Part shown: piece by piece, positions 49,942-59,958 of the stretch
Position numbering within the stretch: position 1 is the stretch's first letter
How the letters are laid out: each line of letters starts with the position of its first letter
Source of the DNA: CAYNYI01 sp964401455
GTDB taxonomy: Bacteria > Fibrobacterota > OXYB2-FULL-49-7 > CAYNYI01
Assembly: GCA_964401455.1 (NCBI GenBank)
Contig: CAYNYI010000001.1
Coordinates: forward strand, 1 to 64,000
Length of the DNA stretch: 64,000 nucleotides
Reading direction: 5' to 3'
Program-made: the position numbers and the translations under genes
Notes under the pieces: generated by a model
The model's input: only the letters and a program-made list of their open reading frames with translations
What the model was told of the DNA's origin: nothing
The model's database searches: none

Positions 49942-50941
49942 ATACAAAATATTCCGAAGACCAAAAATCCTCTGCCTTGACGGAGGGGGCCTAAGAGGAA
50001 TATTTACCCTTCAGATTCTAAAGCAGATCGAGAAAGATACCGGAAAAAAACTATATGATATTTTTGATCTTATATGCGGAGTAAGCACCGGATCTATAAT
50101 CGCTTTTATGTCGGGTCTTCTGAAATTTCCTACGGAAAGAATTGAAGATATATACCTTGAGGTAGGCGAAAGAATTTTTTCCAAATATCCGCTAATGGGT
50201 ATTATTGATCTCTTTTTTAAAAACTCCAAGTTTAATTCGGATATTCTTGAACATGAGCTCAGATCTTATTTCGGAGAAGACAATAAGCTTTCTGATTTTT
50301 CGAAAAATAAACCGATGGTTTCCTGTACCGCAAGCGAAAGCTCTTTGTCTCCCGGTAGATTATGCGTTTTCAGTACCTATGATCACGAAGGCCTGCCCTT
50401 TCATGGAACCAATAAAATAAAAACCTGGGAAGCTGTAAGAGCTTCTTGTTCCGCGCCTTTTTACTTTACTCCCATGAAAATAGAAAACATATCATATGGG
50501 TCCCTTTCTGTTAATCCAAATACTTTTCCCGGCCCCATAGAAATGCCAAAAAAAAGAAGAACTTATATAGACGGTGCGGTTATCTCGGCTAATCCTTCAT
50601 ATATCTCTTATCTTGAATCAAGATTTCTTTTTAAAAGCCTTTTGAAACCTTTTGTTGTTAATGTCGGCACGGGGCAGGCTCTTTCTTCTCTACCGGATTC
50701 TAATGATGAAATGTGGATCTATGGTCTGACAAGAAAAACAATTGAGACATCCATGAGCGTTCTTCATGTACCAGCAGTTATGTCCGGTCTGCTGCATAAA
50801 AATTACTATTATATAAACGGCACCGTTGCCTATGGGGGTATAAGCAACCTGGAATATGTAAAAAACTGGATCGAAGAAGGAAAAAATACAGCAAACTCTT
50901 TTTCAGAATGGGAAACCCTTATAAAAAAGCTCCGTTCATGA
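49931..50941 (+). CDS. Patatin-like phospholipase
   Basis: A 336-residue lipid acyl hydrolase. Oxyanion loop DGGGLRG (about residues 17-23), nucleophile Ser52 in GVSTG, and catalytic Asp214 in DGAV. It starts with TTG inside the CBM9-like gene and ends in a 6-base convergent overlap with yidC. Confidence 0.85.
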   Translation: MKSEYKIFRRPKILCLDGGGLRGIFTLQILKQIEKDTGKKLYDIFDLICGVSTGSIIAFMSGLLKFPTERIEDIYLEVGERIFSKYPLMGIIDLFFKNSKFNSDILEHELRSYFGEDNKLSDFSKNKPMVSCTASESSLSPGRLCVFSTYDHEGLPFHGTNKIKTWEAVRASCSAPFYFTPMKIENISYGSLSVNPNTFPGPIEMPKKRRTYIDGAVISANPSYISYLESRFLFKSLLKPFVVNVGTGQALSSLPDSNDEMWIYGLTRKTIETSMSVLHVPAVMSGLLHKNYYYINGTVAYGGISNLEYVKNWIEEGKNTANSFSEWETLIKKLRS

Positions 50942-52666
50942 AGAGGCTGCTTTCTTTTTATTTGTCACATACTGCTGTATTACGCCGATAATATTGCTCA
51001 GTGTCCAGTACACCAGAAGTCCTGACGGAAAATTATAAAGAAGGAAGAAAAGCATCACAGGCATAAAATAAACCATCATCTTCTGTTTCGGATCCTGCAT
51101 TGTCATTTTGCTTTGGAAAAACATTGAAATTGACATCAGAAAAACCAGAAAATGGATTTCAGTCCCTATGAATGGAAGTTCAAATGGTAATTTGAATAAA
51201 ACATCCGGTTGAGACAAATCCTTTATCCAAAAAACAAAATCCGCTCCTCTAAGCTCAATTGATTTTCTCAAAGTAACGAACAAAGATATAAATACGGGCA
51301 TCTGCAAAAACATAGGCAAACAACCGGAAACCGGGTTTATTCCGGACCTTTTATACAGTTCCATCGTTGCTTTATTAAGCTTGACCGGGTCATTTGAATA
51401 TTTTTCTCTCAATTCCTGAATTTTTGGCTGAATTTCTTTCATACCTGCCATTGATTTGGCGCTTTTTAATGTCATCGGCAAAGTAACCACTCTGCTTATA
51501 ATTGTTAAAAATATTATTGAAACACCATAATTCGGAATCAGTTTATAAAAAGCATTTAAAAGCCATAAAACAAGAGCGCATAGTTTAGGAAACCAGATAT
51601 CCGCTCTGAAAAACCATCCATATCCACTAAATACCGTTTTTTCCAGATCATTTCCATAACTGCTCAACAACGAGTGTTTTGCCGGAGAAACCACAATCCG
51701 GTATTTCTCATATCCGTCTGACCGTACATTACTGAATTTCATTCCCGTATTTACCCGGTTACGAAATTTTTCCATTTGTTTATTTTCATCATCAAGCTTA
51801 ATATATCTGAAAACACTTTCAATATCTTTCTCTTCAGGGTTTTGTATTGACGCCAAAAAATATTTTGATTTCAGAGCGATCCATCTTGTATAACCGCTAA
51901 GCTTCTCAACACGCTCATCTTTGTCAATGCTGACTTTCTCAACATCGTCTCCATAATTTATATATGCCTCAAGTTCATCCTGGCCTTTTTGCAGGTTTTC
52001 TTCCGATTCAACAATTCCGGCATTCCATTCAAGATCATAGGATATGTCTATGTTTTTATCAGAAATAATTTCCAAATCAAAATCATAGCTTCCTTCATAA
52101 AAAGTAAATCTTTTTTCAAGCAAACCGAATTCCGTTTCTGCCCTCATTACTAAAACAGAACTTTTATCTACAACGACCTCTGAAGCGGACGAATCTATAC
52201 CGGGGCCCGAAAAACTGAAATCATATATTTTCTTTTTATCATTATTCAGAAAAACTCCAAGAACGCCTTCATCTCTGGGTATTATTGAAACATAATCAGA
52301 GTCTCTTCCCGCATATTCTGAAAAAACAAATTTTTTCAGTAATCCATTTTTTGAAGAAAATTGCGCGTAATATTTATCTGTTATAACTGTAATCAGCCGC
52401 TCTTCAACAGTTTCTTCCGTTTCCCCGGAAAGACTCAAAGAATTTGATTCTTCTTTTCCTGTTGAATCATAATCTGATTCTTGTTTTTCGTTTATTGTTT
52501 CAACGGCTTCATTATTATTACGGTCAAGAACCTCATCATTTGTATTCCTTTTTACCGGTTCTGTGCCAAAAAGAGCCGGGGCTATTTTATTCATATAAAG
52601 ATCACTGGAAAAAAACATGATCCCAACGATGATAATGATTATCGCTTTAAAAGTGTTTCTGTCCAT
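50936..52666 (-). CDS. yidC: Membrane protein insertase YidC
   Basis: A 576-residue insertase. A short N-terminal anchor, an extended periplasmic domain (about residues 60-340), and a C-terminal five-helix core (YGVSIIFLTIISRVVTLPMT, SGCLPMFLQMPVFISLFV, NFPSGLLVYWTLSNIIGV). Follows yidD by 3 bases. Confidence 0.94.
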   Translation of the reverse strand: MDRNTFKAIIIIIVGIMFFSSDLYMNKIAPALFGTEPVKRNTNDEVLDRNNNEAVETINEKQESDYDSTGKEESNSLSLSGETEETVEERLITVITDKYYAQFSSKNGLLKKFVFSEYAGRDSDYVSIIPRDEGVLGVFLNNDKKKIYDFSFSGPGIDSSASEVVVDKSSVLVMRAETEFGLLEKRFTFYEGSYDFDLEIISDKNIDISYDLEWNAGIVESEENLQKGQDELEAYINYGDDVEKVSIDKDERVEKLSGYTRWIALKSKYFLASIQNPEEKDIESVFRYIKLDDENKQMEKFRNRVNTGMKFSNVRSDGYEKYRIVVSPAKHSLLSSYGNDLEKTVFSGYGWFFRADIWFPKLCALVLWLLNAFYKLIPNYGVSIIFLTIISRVVTLPMTLKSAKSMAGMKEIQPKIQELREKYSNDPVKLNKATMELYKRSGINPVSGCLPMFLQMPVFISLFVTLRKSIELRGADFVFWIKDLSQPDVLFKLPFELPFIGTEIHFLVFLMSISMFFQSKMTMQDPKQKMMVYFMPVMLFFLLYNFPSGLLVYWTLSNIIGVIQQYVTNKKKAASS

Positions 52667-52669
52667 AAT

Positions 52670-52879
52670 TTATATTAAGGGGTCCTCTCCACCCCGAAAA
52701 AAGGGATTACATTTTAATATCCTTTTTATTGACAAATAAGCACCGGTAATAAATCCGTATTTTTCAAATGCGGAGACCGAATATTCAGAACAGGTAGGAA
52801 TATATCTGCATGAAGAAGGCAAGAAAGGGGAAATTAACTTTTGATATACCCTGATTAAAATAACGGCTGCCTTTTTCAT
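52670..52879 (-). CDS. yidD: Membrane protein insertion efficiency factor YidD
   Basis: A 69-residue protein with the conserved [21 protein letters not shown] and [15 protein letters not shown] blocks. It overlaps rnpA by 4 bases and lies in the classic rpmH-rnpA-yidD-yidC order. Confidence 0.93.
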   Translation of the reverse strand: MKKAAVILIRVYQKLISPFLPSSCRYIPTCSEYSVSAFEKYGFITGAYLSIKRILKCNPFFRGGEDPLI

Positions 52880-53274
52880 ATTGTATAATTATCAATCAGG
52901 AAAGAAAAATCTTTTTTTAACTCAGAAAAACCTGTTTTTAAAGTATTTTTATTTATGCAGATCATTAGAAATTCTCCGTTATTTTCTTTACAAAAAGAAT
53001 GGTCTCTAATCATTTCCCGCATAAACCGCTTACATTTGTTTCTGTCTACGGCTCTTTTAAAAATTCTCTTCGGAGCACTGACGCAATAAGAAAAACCATC
53101 ATTTATCTCCGGTATGTAATAAGCCTTAAAAAATTCAGATCCGCTTTTTCTACCAGATCTGAATAAAATTTCCAGGTCATTTTTCTTCTTTAAGGTACAA
53201 AAGTGTCTTTTAGTATCAGGCTGTGAGAGATTTTCTTCCTTTTGCTCTTCTTCTGGAAAGGACTTTTCTACCAT
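52876..53274 (-). CDS. rnpA: Ribonuclease P protein component
   Basis: A 132-residue RnpA. RNR-like motif [15 protein letters not shown] is at about residues 73-87. The only canonical start is the ATG at 53274, which lies inside rpmH in another frame. It adds about 21 acidic residues before the usual family start ([17 protein letters not shown]). The two genes therefore overlap by 59 bases. Confidence 0.88.
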   Translation of the reverse strand: MVEKSFPEEEQKEENLSQPDTKRHFCTLKKKNDLEILFRSGRKSGSEFFKAYYIPEINDGFSYCVSAPKRIFKRAVDRNKCKRFMREMIRDHSFCKENNGEFLMICINKNTLKTGFSELKKDFSFLIDNYTI

Positions 53275-53353
53275 TTTTTGTACTCATTCTTTTACGAAAC
53301 CCGTGTTTATTTTTGCGCTTACGGTTTCTAGGCTGAAATGTCAGATGTGCCAT
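53216..53353 (-). CDS. rpmH: 50S ribosomal protein L34
   Basis: A 45-residue protein that begins [20 protein letters not shown] and ends [12 protein letters not shown], the L34 pattern. AAAGGAG five bases before the ATG supports the start. The 3' end overlaps rnpA. Confidence 0.96.
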   Translation of the reverse strand: MAHLTFQPRNRKRKNKHGFRKRMSTKNGRKVLSRRRAKGRKSLTA

Positions 53354-53408
53354 TTTCGCTCCTTTATATCTGATTGCTCTTAATTAAAATCAATGTTTTT
53401 ACTGGGAG

Positions 53409-53438
53409 AAGATATAAATTATTGATGTTAACAGTCAA
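53409..53438 (-). promoter_or_regulatory. Possible promoter of rpmH-rnpA-yidD-yidC
   Basis: Minus-strand TTGACT (53433-53438) and TATCTT (53409-53414) are 18 bases apart, or TATATC at 16, about 55 bases before the rpmH ATG. Confidence 0.45.
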
Positions 53439-53541
53439 GAGAAAATCTTTTAATACAGTAATTTACGAAAATCTATTCTTACCTGTTTATATTTAAAATT
53501 TCATTTTTTATGGCTGATAAAAGTAATATATTTATCCTCAA

Positions 53542-54867
53542 ATGGATAAAAACGAATGCTGGAAACATTTCCTGGAAAAAGCTTCTGAAGAATTTGACAG
53601 CAGTCTTTTCAAAACATGGATAAAACCGCTTAAACCTCTTGTCATTTCCGAAGACCGGGTTATTATCTTTGTAAAAGACGCCATTTTTATGGAATTCATA
53701 GAAAGTAATCATTCCGATAAAATAAAAAATCTTCTTAAAAATATATGCGGATTCCCAATTAATCTTATTTTTACCGATAAAGAAATTGTCTATGAAAAGA
53801 AATTTGACAAAAAAGAAAAAGTCAATGTTAATAAAGGTGAAATTAATCCGGATTTTACCTTTGACGATTTTGTTGTAGGCGGAAACAACCGGTTTGCGTA
53901 TTCCGCCTCACACGCGGTAGCGGAATCACCCGGTAATAATAAGTTTAATCCTCTTTACCTTTACGGGAAAAGCGGTCTGGGTAAAACACATCTTCTTTTT
54001 GCCATTGGAAACTATGCCGTTAAGAATCACAGTAACCTTAATATAAAATATGTTTCCGCAGATAAAATGCAAAGAGATCTCATAGAAAACATACAAAAAA
54101 ACAAAACCGCGGAATTCAGGGAGTCTTTTAATAATTTGGACATCCTTCTTGTTGATGATATCCATTTTTTGTCCGGCACATCATCTACACAGGAAGAATT
54201 TTTTCACATTTTCAATACCATTTATCAGCGTTCAAAACAGATTATTATAACAAGCGACAAACAGCCAAGAGAACTTTCAGGAATAGAAGACAGGTTGGTT
54301 TCAAGATTTCAGTGGGGTCTTTCTGTTGATATTCAACCTCCTGACCTTGAAACGAAAATTGCTATATTAAATAAAAAAGCAGAGAATCATAGTTTTGAAC
54401 TTTCTCCGGATATCATAAGATATATAGCTTCAAATACCGATAATATAAGGGAGCTTGAGGGATGTATAATAAAACTTTTAGCTTATTCATCAATAAACAA
54501 CAGGCTTGAAATAACACTTGATCTTGCAAAGGATGTTCTAAAATTCGGAACCGGAATCGCAAGAAAAAAGATATATATTGAACAAATAACGGAAAGTGTT
54601 ATTAACTATTATAAAGGTTATAAAATAGATATTAATGATGTTCTTTTCGGAGGAAGAAAAAAAGAAGTAGCCCTGGTCAGACAAGTTTCAATGTATCTAT
54701 CAAGAACAATGACATCCAATTCCTTAAAAAATATAGGAAGCTACTTTAGAAAAGATCACAGTACGGTTGTACATTCTATTAAAAACATAAATAAACTTCT
54801 AAAAGAAGATGAACAGCTTGGAAATGATATAGAAAACATTAAAAAAAATATAACTGAAAACCTTTAA
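53542..54867 (+). CDS. dnaA: Chromosomal replication initiator DnaA
   Basis: A 441-residue AAA+ initiator. Domain I (WKHFLEKASEEFDSSLFKTW), Walker A GKSGLGKT (142-149), Walker B LLVDDIHF, and DNA-binding domain IV with KDHSTVVHSIK. First of the plus-strand replication genes. Confidence 0.97.
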   Translation: MDKNECWKHFLEKASEEFDSSLFKTWIKPLKPLVISEDRVIIFVKDAIFMEFIESNHSDKIKNLLKNICGFPINLIFTDKEIVYEKKFDKKEKVNVNKGEINPDFTFDDFVVGGNNRFAYSASHAVAESPGNNKFNPLYLYGKSGLGKTHLLFAIGNYAVKNHSNLNIKYVSADKMQRDLIENIQKNKTAEFRESFNNLDILLVDDIHFLSGTSSTQEEFFHIFNTIYQRSKQIIITSDKQPRELSGIEDRLVSRFQWGLSVDIQPPDLETKIAILNKKAENHSFELSPDIIRYIASNTDNIRELEGCIIKLLAYSSINNRLEITLDLAKDVLKFGTGIARKKIYIEQITESVINYYKGYKIDINDVLFGGRKKEVALVRQVSMYLSRTMTSNSLKNIGSYFRKDHSTVVHSIKNINKLLKEDEQLGNDIENIKKNITENL

Positions 54868-55167
54868 TAAGCTATTTAAATTTAATAAGTTCTTGAAGAA
54901 CAACCCGATTGACTGTTGATAACATGTTAAATTTAACAACCGATGTTTTTTGAACATTTTTTTATTTAATGTAATCTGCTGATTTTTAATAAATTAAACA
55001 CCATATAAACAATATCAACACTACTATAATATTAATAAATTTAAATTAATAAAAAATTTAATATTAGTAGGCTGTTAGTATCACTCAAATAAATATTTTC
55101 TTGTATTATATTTGGTTTTAATTTATATTTTTTTGAAATTAATCATTCTTTTTGAGGGGAAATAAAT
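54868..55167. other. Probable oriC (dnaA-dnaN intergenic region)
   Basis: A 300-base gap between dnaA and dnaN with a very AT-rich core (about 54955-55075) suitable for unwinding. A DnaA-box-like TTATCAACA is on the minus strand at 54914-54922 (one mismatch to TTATCCACA), and a weaker ATATCAACA is at 55012-55020. TTATCCTCA at 53532-53540 just before dnaA is another one-mismatch match. Flanking genes diverge. Box number is low, so the call rests on context. Confidence 0.65.
55101..55129 (+). promoter_or_regulatory. Possible dnaN promoter
   Basis: TTGTAT (55101-55106) and TATATT (55124-55129) are separated by 17 bases, about 40 bases before the TTG start. In such AT-rich sequence chance matches are frequent. 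Confidence 0.35.
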
Positions 55168-56295
55168 TTGAAGTTCAATATAAAAAAATCAGATCTTCTT
55201 TCTGTGCTTCAGAATGTTGTCAGTGCCATATCAACCAAAACGACGATTCCATATTTATCATATATCCATATTTCCGGAAATAATAATAAATTAAAAATCT
55301 CGTCTACTGACCTTGATATGTTTATTACCGGATCCGTTCCCGCTGATGTGGTTCAGGATACGGATATACTGGTAAGTGGTAAAAAGCTTCTTGATATAAT
55401 CAAAAACCTTCCGGAAGTTGTGGTTGCTTTTAAAGTCGAGGAAAATTTTCTGGTAATAGAGGCTGAAAAATATAAAGGAAAGCTTCCTGTAGCGGATGTT
55501 GCTGATTTTCCATCTATTCCTTCCATTTCAGATGTTTACAGTTTTAAAATTAAATCTGAAAGTATTCAAAAATTAATAAGTAATGTTGTTTACGCGGCCT
55601 CTACTGACGAAAGTATGCCTGTTTTAAGGGGATTGAATTTTGAGGTAAATAAAAACAGAATAAGAATGGTAGCTACAGACAGACATAAAATGGCCCTTTA
55701 TGAAATTCAGTCTGATACAGGTATTGAAAAAGACTCAAGAATTATTATTTCAAGGAAGACCGCTTCTCATATACAAAAAACGATCGATATTTTTTCTCCG
55801 GATGAAATAGAAATTTCAGTCAGTGAAAAATTCTGTATTTTCAGCATGGGGGAGACCACTGTTTTTTCAAAAATAATTGAGGGAAAATATCCTAATTATG
55901 AACAGGTTATACCAAAAGATAATAAAAAAACCGCTATTGTAAATAAAAGTATTCTTCTTAATAAAATTAATCTTGTAAGTCTTTCGTCGGACACAAATAC
56001 AAAACAGATACTTTTTAAATTTTCAGCCGGCTCTTTAAGTCTTAGCGCACACAATAAAGAAACTTCTTTTTATTCTTCGGAAGAAATTCCTGTGTCTTAT
56101 AACGAAGAGGAAATATCAATAGCCTTTAATTCTCAGTTTCTTTCAGAAACACTGAAACTTGTTAATACCGAAGAAGTGAGTTTTAATATGAAATCTTCTT
56201 TAAACGCGTGCATTATAGTTCCTACTGAGCATAAAGAAGGTGAAAATTCTTTATTCCTTCTTATGCCTCTAAGAACAGTTGAAGAGAATGCTTAA
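55168..56295 (+). CDS. dnaN: DNA polymerase III beta subunit (sliding clamp)
   Basis: A 375-residue clamp with three repeated domains. ATDRHKMALYE, IIEGKYPNYEQVIP and the C-terminal LLMPLR are family signatures. It starts with TTG, preceded by GAGGGGA. The last 8 bases overlap the PorV-like gene. Confidence 0.95.
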   Translation: MKFNIKKSDLLSVLQNVVSAISTKTTIPYLSYIHISGNNNKLKISSTDLDMFITGSVPADVVQDTDILVSGKKLLDIIKNLPEVVVAFKVEENFLVIEAEKYKGKLPVADVADFPSIPSISDVYSFKIKSESIQKLISNVVYAASTDESMPVLRGLNFEVNKNRIRMVATDRHKMALYEIQSDTGIEKDSRIIISRKTASHIQKTIDIFSPDEIEISVSEKFCIFSMGETTVFSKIIEGKYPNYEQVIPKDNKKTAIVNKSILLNKINLVSLSSDTNTKQILFKFSAGSLSLSAHNKETSFYSSEEIPVSYNEEEISIAFNSQFLSETLKLVNTEEVSFNMKSSLNACIIVPTEHKEGENSLFLLMPLRTVEENA

Positions 56296-57553
56296 CTCAA
56301 AAATTTTTTTTACTGTTGTTTTTTTCAAAATTTTAACTTTTTCTTCAGCTATAAATGAATACCGTTTTATAAAAGATTCCTGGAATCCTGAGTCTTCAAA
56401 CCACGGTTTTGCTTCTGTATCGGTTTCCAGGGGAATTTTTTCCTATTTAGAAAATCCCGCGCTTACCGGCAAAACACCAAATTTAATTACCGGTCTTTCC
56501 TCTTCATATTCCGGAAATCATTTTTCTTTTAATCCGGCTTTTACTTCCAGAATATCTAATAATACGGTTATAGGATTGGGTGTATTAAGAAACAATTCTT
56601 CTATTCCTGAAAATCGGTTTACTTTTAATTTCAGCTACTCTTTTCTTAATTATTCTTTCGGATTGAATTCTCATTTTCTTAATTATTCTGACGAGTCTCT
56701 TGAGTTTCAAAACAAAACAAATATGGATTTTGATTTCGGATATATAATAGAACCTTTCAGCAAGCTGCGTCACGCATTTACAGTATATAATCTTCTTTCA
56801 TCCTCTTTTTATGAAAGTTATGATACTGTTTTAAAAACAATGACTTCACTTGAAACATCTCTTTCTCTATTAATCAACGAAAGCGGAAAAAGCAATATTT
56901 CGGTTGCCGGAGGTTTCGGTAATTCTGATGAAGTAATGAATTCATTGAATGGCGGAGTTTCTCTGAGTCTTGTATTTATTAAGGAAAAATTAGGGCTTCA
57001 TTCTTCTTTTAATTATCAAAAAGAAGGAAAAAATAGTTTTTATACAAAAACCGGTTTCGGACCCTCTTTTATTTTGAATACCGATGCGGGGGATTACCGG
57101 TTTTCTTATTCCTCACAAATAATACGGAATTCTTTTTCATCAGAGAAAAATATAAATCATTATGTTTCTATTGATTATTCGCATGGAATAGAAAAGGATT
57201 TTTATAAGCCTTTCGGTAATATTACTACAGATAAAAATTCTTTTACTCCTGATGGAGATAATGTTGATGATTTTTTAACCGTGTTTATTGAAGCCTCCGA
57301 TAATGAAGGAGGCACCGGACTGAAAAAATGGGCTTTAGTAATATGTAAACGACCGGACACGGAAAAATCATCTTCGTGTGATATTATTAAATCTTTCAGC
57401 GGGAAAGGGATCCCGCCGGGTGCGTTGAAATGGGATGGTAGGAATTCTTCTTCAACATTGTGTGCAAAAGGGGATTATTTTTTAAGACTCAGACTGGTTG
57501 ATAAAAAAAATAATCACTTCGAAGGACCCTGGAAAAAAATATCTATTGAATAA
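56288..57553 (+). CDS. PorV-like outer-membrane barrel with C-terminal FlgD-like Ig domain
   Basis: About 421 residues. A signal peptide (LNSKIFFTVVFFKILTFSSA), then an alternating beta-barrel pattern of about 290 residues (FSYLENPALTGKTPNL near residues 45-60 is typical of PorV/PorQ-type proteins), then an extracellular FlgD-like/gliding-type domain (NSFTPDGDNVDDFLTVFI, about 318-335, and KWDGRNSS). PorV proteins are T9SS outer-membrane shuttles. The ATG at 56288 lies inside dnaN; a TTG at 56279 is possible. Unusual in this replication cluster. Confidence 0.65.
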   Translation: MLNSKIFFTVVFFKILTFSSAINEYRFIKDSWNPESSNHGFASVSVSRGIFSYLENPALTGKTPNLITGLSSSYSGNHFSFNPAFTSRISNNTVIGLGVLRNNSSIPENRFTFNFSYSFLNYSFGLNSHFLNYSDESLEFQNKTNMDFDFGYIIEPFSKLRHAFTVYNLLSSSFYESYDTVLKTMTSLETSLSLLINESGKSNISVAGGFGNSDEVMNSLNGGVSLSLVFIKEKLGLHSSFNYQKEGKNSFYTKTGFGPSFILNTDAGDYRFSYSSQIIRNSFSSEKNINHYVSIDYSHGIEKDFYKPFGNITTDKNSFTPDGDNVDDFLTVFIEASDNEGGTGLKKWALVICKRPDTEKSSSCDIIKSFSGKGIPPGALKWDGRNSSSTLCAKGDYFLRLRLVDKKNNHFEGPWKKISIE

Positions 57554-57573
57554 CAGTTAGTTGATATTTTCAT

Positions 57574-58650
57574 TTGTTTCTAAAAAAAATTAAACTTTCA
57601 AATTTCAGAAACTTCTCTGAACTTGATATTGATTTTCAGAAAGGTATAAATCTTATTACCGGGCTTAACGGCAGTGGTAAAACAAACCTTCTGGAATCTG
57701 TGTATTACTGTGGTTATTTTCGACCTTTGAAAAGCGGCACAGCTAAAGATATGATAAAGTTTGATAAAGAATGTTTTAATATCACAATAGAATATGATTC
57801 AAAAGACTCAACGAATACTGTAAATGCAAATTATTCGATAGATGGTTTACGAAAAGTATTCTTTAATGGAAAAAAAATAGATTCCGTTTTAGAATATATA
57901 GGAAAATTTATAACCGTTGGATTCGGACCCGACGATTTGAATATAATATCAAATTCCCCCGCTTATAGAAGAAAATTTATAGACTCTGTTTTATCTCAAA
58001 CTGACAGTAAATATCTTTATTGTCTAAAAGATTATAAAAAAAATCTTAAACAGAAGAATTATGAGCTTAAAAATGAAATACCGGACAGAACTCTTCTTAA
58101 AACATATACGGAAATTATGTCTGAAAAAGCTTCATATATAATCGATAAGAGAAAAGGATTTATCGAAAACATTAAAAAAGATCTCGAAAACCACATTTTT
58201 GATATAAGCCTTAACAGAGAAAACATTGAAATTTTTTATATCGGAAATAAAACGGATTATATTTTCTCAGGCTATCATTCAGATAAACTTGAAAAAGAAA
58301 TTAAATTCAGAAAAACTCTTAATGGTCCTCATCTCCATGACATAGATTTTCATTTCCATCATGGGAGCTACCGTGATTTTGGAAGCCAGGGCCAGTGCCG
58401 TTCTTTGGCTGTGGCTCTTAAACTGGCATCTATTGAGTATATAAGTATGACAGCCGAAGTAAAACCAATACTTCTTTTTGATGATATTTTCTCTGAACTT
58501 GACCCTGAAAGGAGCGAAAAAATTTTAAAAATTATTAACAAATTTGATCAGGTATTTATAGCAGCTCCAAAAATGGAACCTTTTTTTAATAATATTAATT
58601 ATTTTTATGTTATAGAAAAAGACAATGTTTTAAAAAAAATCCCGGTTTAA
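57574..58650 (+). CDS. recF: DNA replication/repair protein RecF
   Basis: A 358-residue SMC-like ATPase. Walker A GLNGSGKTNLLE is at about residues 30-41; the C-terminal signature SQGQCRSLAVALKLA and Walker B PILLFDDIFSELD are RecF-type. It starts with TTG. Confidence 0.94.
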   Translation: MFLKKIKLSNFRNFSELDIDFQKGINLITGLNGSGKTNLLESVYYCGYFRPLKSGTAKDMIKFDKECFNITIEYDSKDSTNTVNANYSIDGLRKVFFNGKKIDSVLEYIGKFITVGFGPDDLNIISNSPAYRRKFIDSVLSQTDSKYLYCLKDYKKNLKQKNYELKNEIPDRTLLKTYTEIMSEKASYIIDKRKGFIENIKKDLENHIFDISLNRENIEIFYIGNKTDYIFSGYHSDKLEKEIKFRKTLNGPHLHDIDFHFHHGSYRDFGSQGQCRSLAVALKLASIEYISMTAEVKPILLFDDIFSELDPERSEKILKIINKFDQVFIAAPKMEPFFNNINYFYVIEKDNVLKKIPV

Positions 58651-58651
58651 A

Positions 58652-58957
58652 ATGAAAAGAAATCAGAAAAAAAGAGACCCTGAACAAATAGGTAAAATGA
58701 TTGAATTACTTATAAACAATAATTCTAAAATAAGACAACACTTTAATTCTTATGATATTTCAGACTGTTGGAAAGAGGTTACAGGTGAGAAAATAGCGTC
58801 AATTTCCAAATTTGTAAAATTTGAAAAATCAACGCTTTATATTAAAGTAGAGAACAGTGTCTGGAAAGCCGAACTTTTTTATATGAAGCAGGAGCTGATA
58901 ACCAGGATTAATAAAAAAAACGGTAAAAATATTCTGAAAGATATTATATTCATATAA
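58652..58957 (+). CDS. DUF721/DciA-like protein
   Basis: A 101-residue protein of the DUF721 family: WKEVTGEKIASISKFVKFEK and LYIKVENSVWKAELFYMKQELI. DciA proteins load or help the replicative helicase, and they occur next to recF and gyrB in many genomes. It starts one base after recF. Confidence 0.8.
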   Translation: MKRNQKKRDPEQIGKMIELLINNNSKIRQHFNSYDISDCWKEVTGEKIASISKFVKFEKSTLYIKVENSVWKAELFYMKQELITRINKKNGKNILKDIIFI

Positions 58958-59007
58958 GAAAATTTTCATCATGAAATATTTCCTATTTCCGAAAGAAGAG
59001 GTAAAAC

Positions 59008-59958
59008 GTGTCCGGTGAACAATATCAGGCGAATTCCATAAAAGTACTAAAAGGTCTGGAGGCTGTACGTAAACGTCCGGCAATGTATATTGGAAGTACA
59101 AATACCCGGGGGCTTCATCACCTTGTTTTTGAGGTTATAGACAATTCAATAGATGAAGCGATGGCCGGGCATTGTGACAAAATAGACGTTATTATTCTTA
59201 AAGATGAATCTATTTCTGTCAGGGACAACGGCAGAGGAATACCTACGGATTATCATGAAGGTGAAAAGAAAAGCGCACTTGAAGTGGCGCTTACGACACT
59301 TCATGCCGGAGGCAAGTTTGATGCTGACAGTTATAAAGTATCCGGCGGTCTTCATGGTGTAGGGGTTTCATGTGTAAATGCTTTGAGTATCTGGACCAAG
59401 GTAAAAGTTTTCAGGGACGGCAAAACACATGAACAAAGCTATAAAAGAGGTTTTCCTGACGGGCCTCTCAAGGTTACAGGAGAAACAAAAGAAACAGGTA
59501 CGCTTGTAACTTTTAAGCCGGATCATGAAATTTTTGAAGAAACTATTTTTAATTTTGACACTCTTTCCGCCAGACTCAGAGAGCTTGCTTTTCTGAATAA
59601 GGGAATAAGGATAACGATTATTGATGAGCGTAAAGAAGATCACAGACACTCTTTTTATTATCCGGGTGGAATAGCTTCTTTTGTTGAATATCTTAACGAG
59701 GATATTGTCGTTCTTCATAAACCACCGATTTATTTCCGGAACGAAGGGGAAAATTTTGATCTTGAAATATCAATACAATACAACGATTCTTATAAGGACA
59801 AAGTTTTTTCGTTTGTTAACAATATTAATACAGTTGACGGAGGAACGCATCTTGCCGGGTTTAGAAGCTCCCTTACCCGTACTATAAACAATTATGCCAA
59901 AATAAACAACATGCTAAAAGGCAAGAACCCGGTTACAATTACGGGTGTTGATATATAA
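59008..59958 (+). CDS. gyrB: GyrB N-terminal open frame
   Basis: The first 316 codons, covering the GHKL ATPase domain and part of the transducer domain. It ends at the TAA before the QTK loop, so alone it would lack the lysine that contacts ATP. Confidence 0.75.
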   Translation: MSGEQYQANSIKVLKGLEAVRKRPAMYIGSTNTRGLHHLVFEVIDNSIDEAMAGHCDKIDVIILKDESISVRDNGRGIPTDYHEGEKKSALEVALTTLHAGGKFDADSYKVSGGLHGVGVSCVNALSIWTKVKVFRDGKTHEQSYKRGFPDGPLKVTGETKETGTLVTFKPDHEIFEETIFNFDTLSARLRELAFLNKGIRITIIDERKEDHRHSFYYPGGIASFVEYLNEDIVVLHKPPIYFRNEGENFDLEISIQYNDSYKDKVFSFVNNINTVDGGTHLAGFRSSLTRTINNYAKINNMLKGKNPVTITGVDI

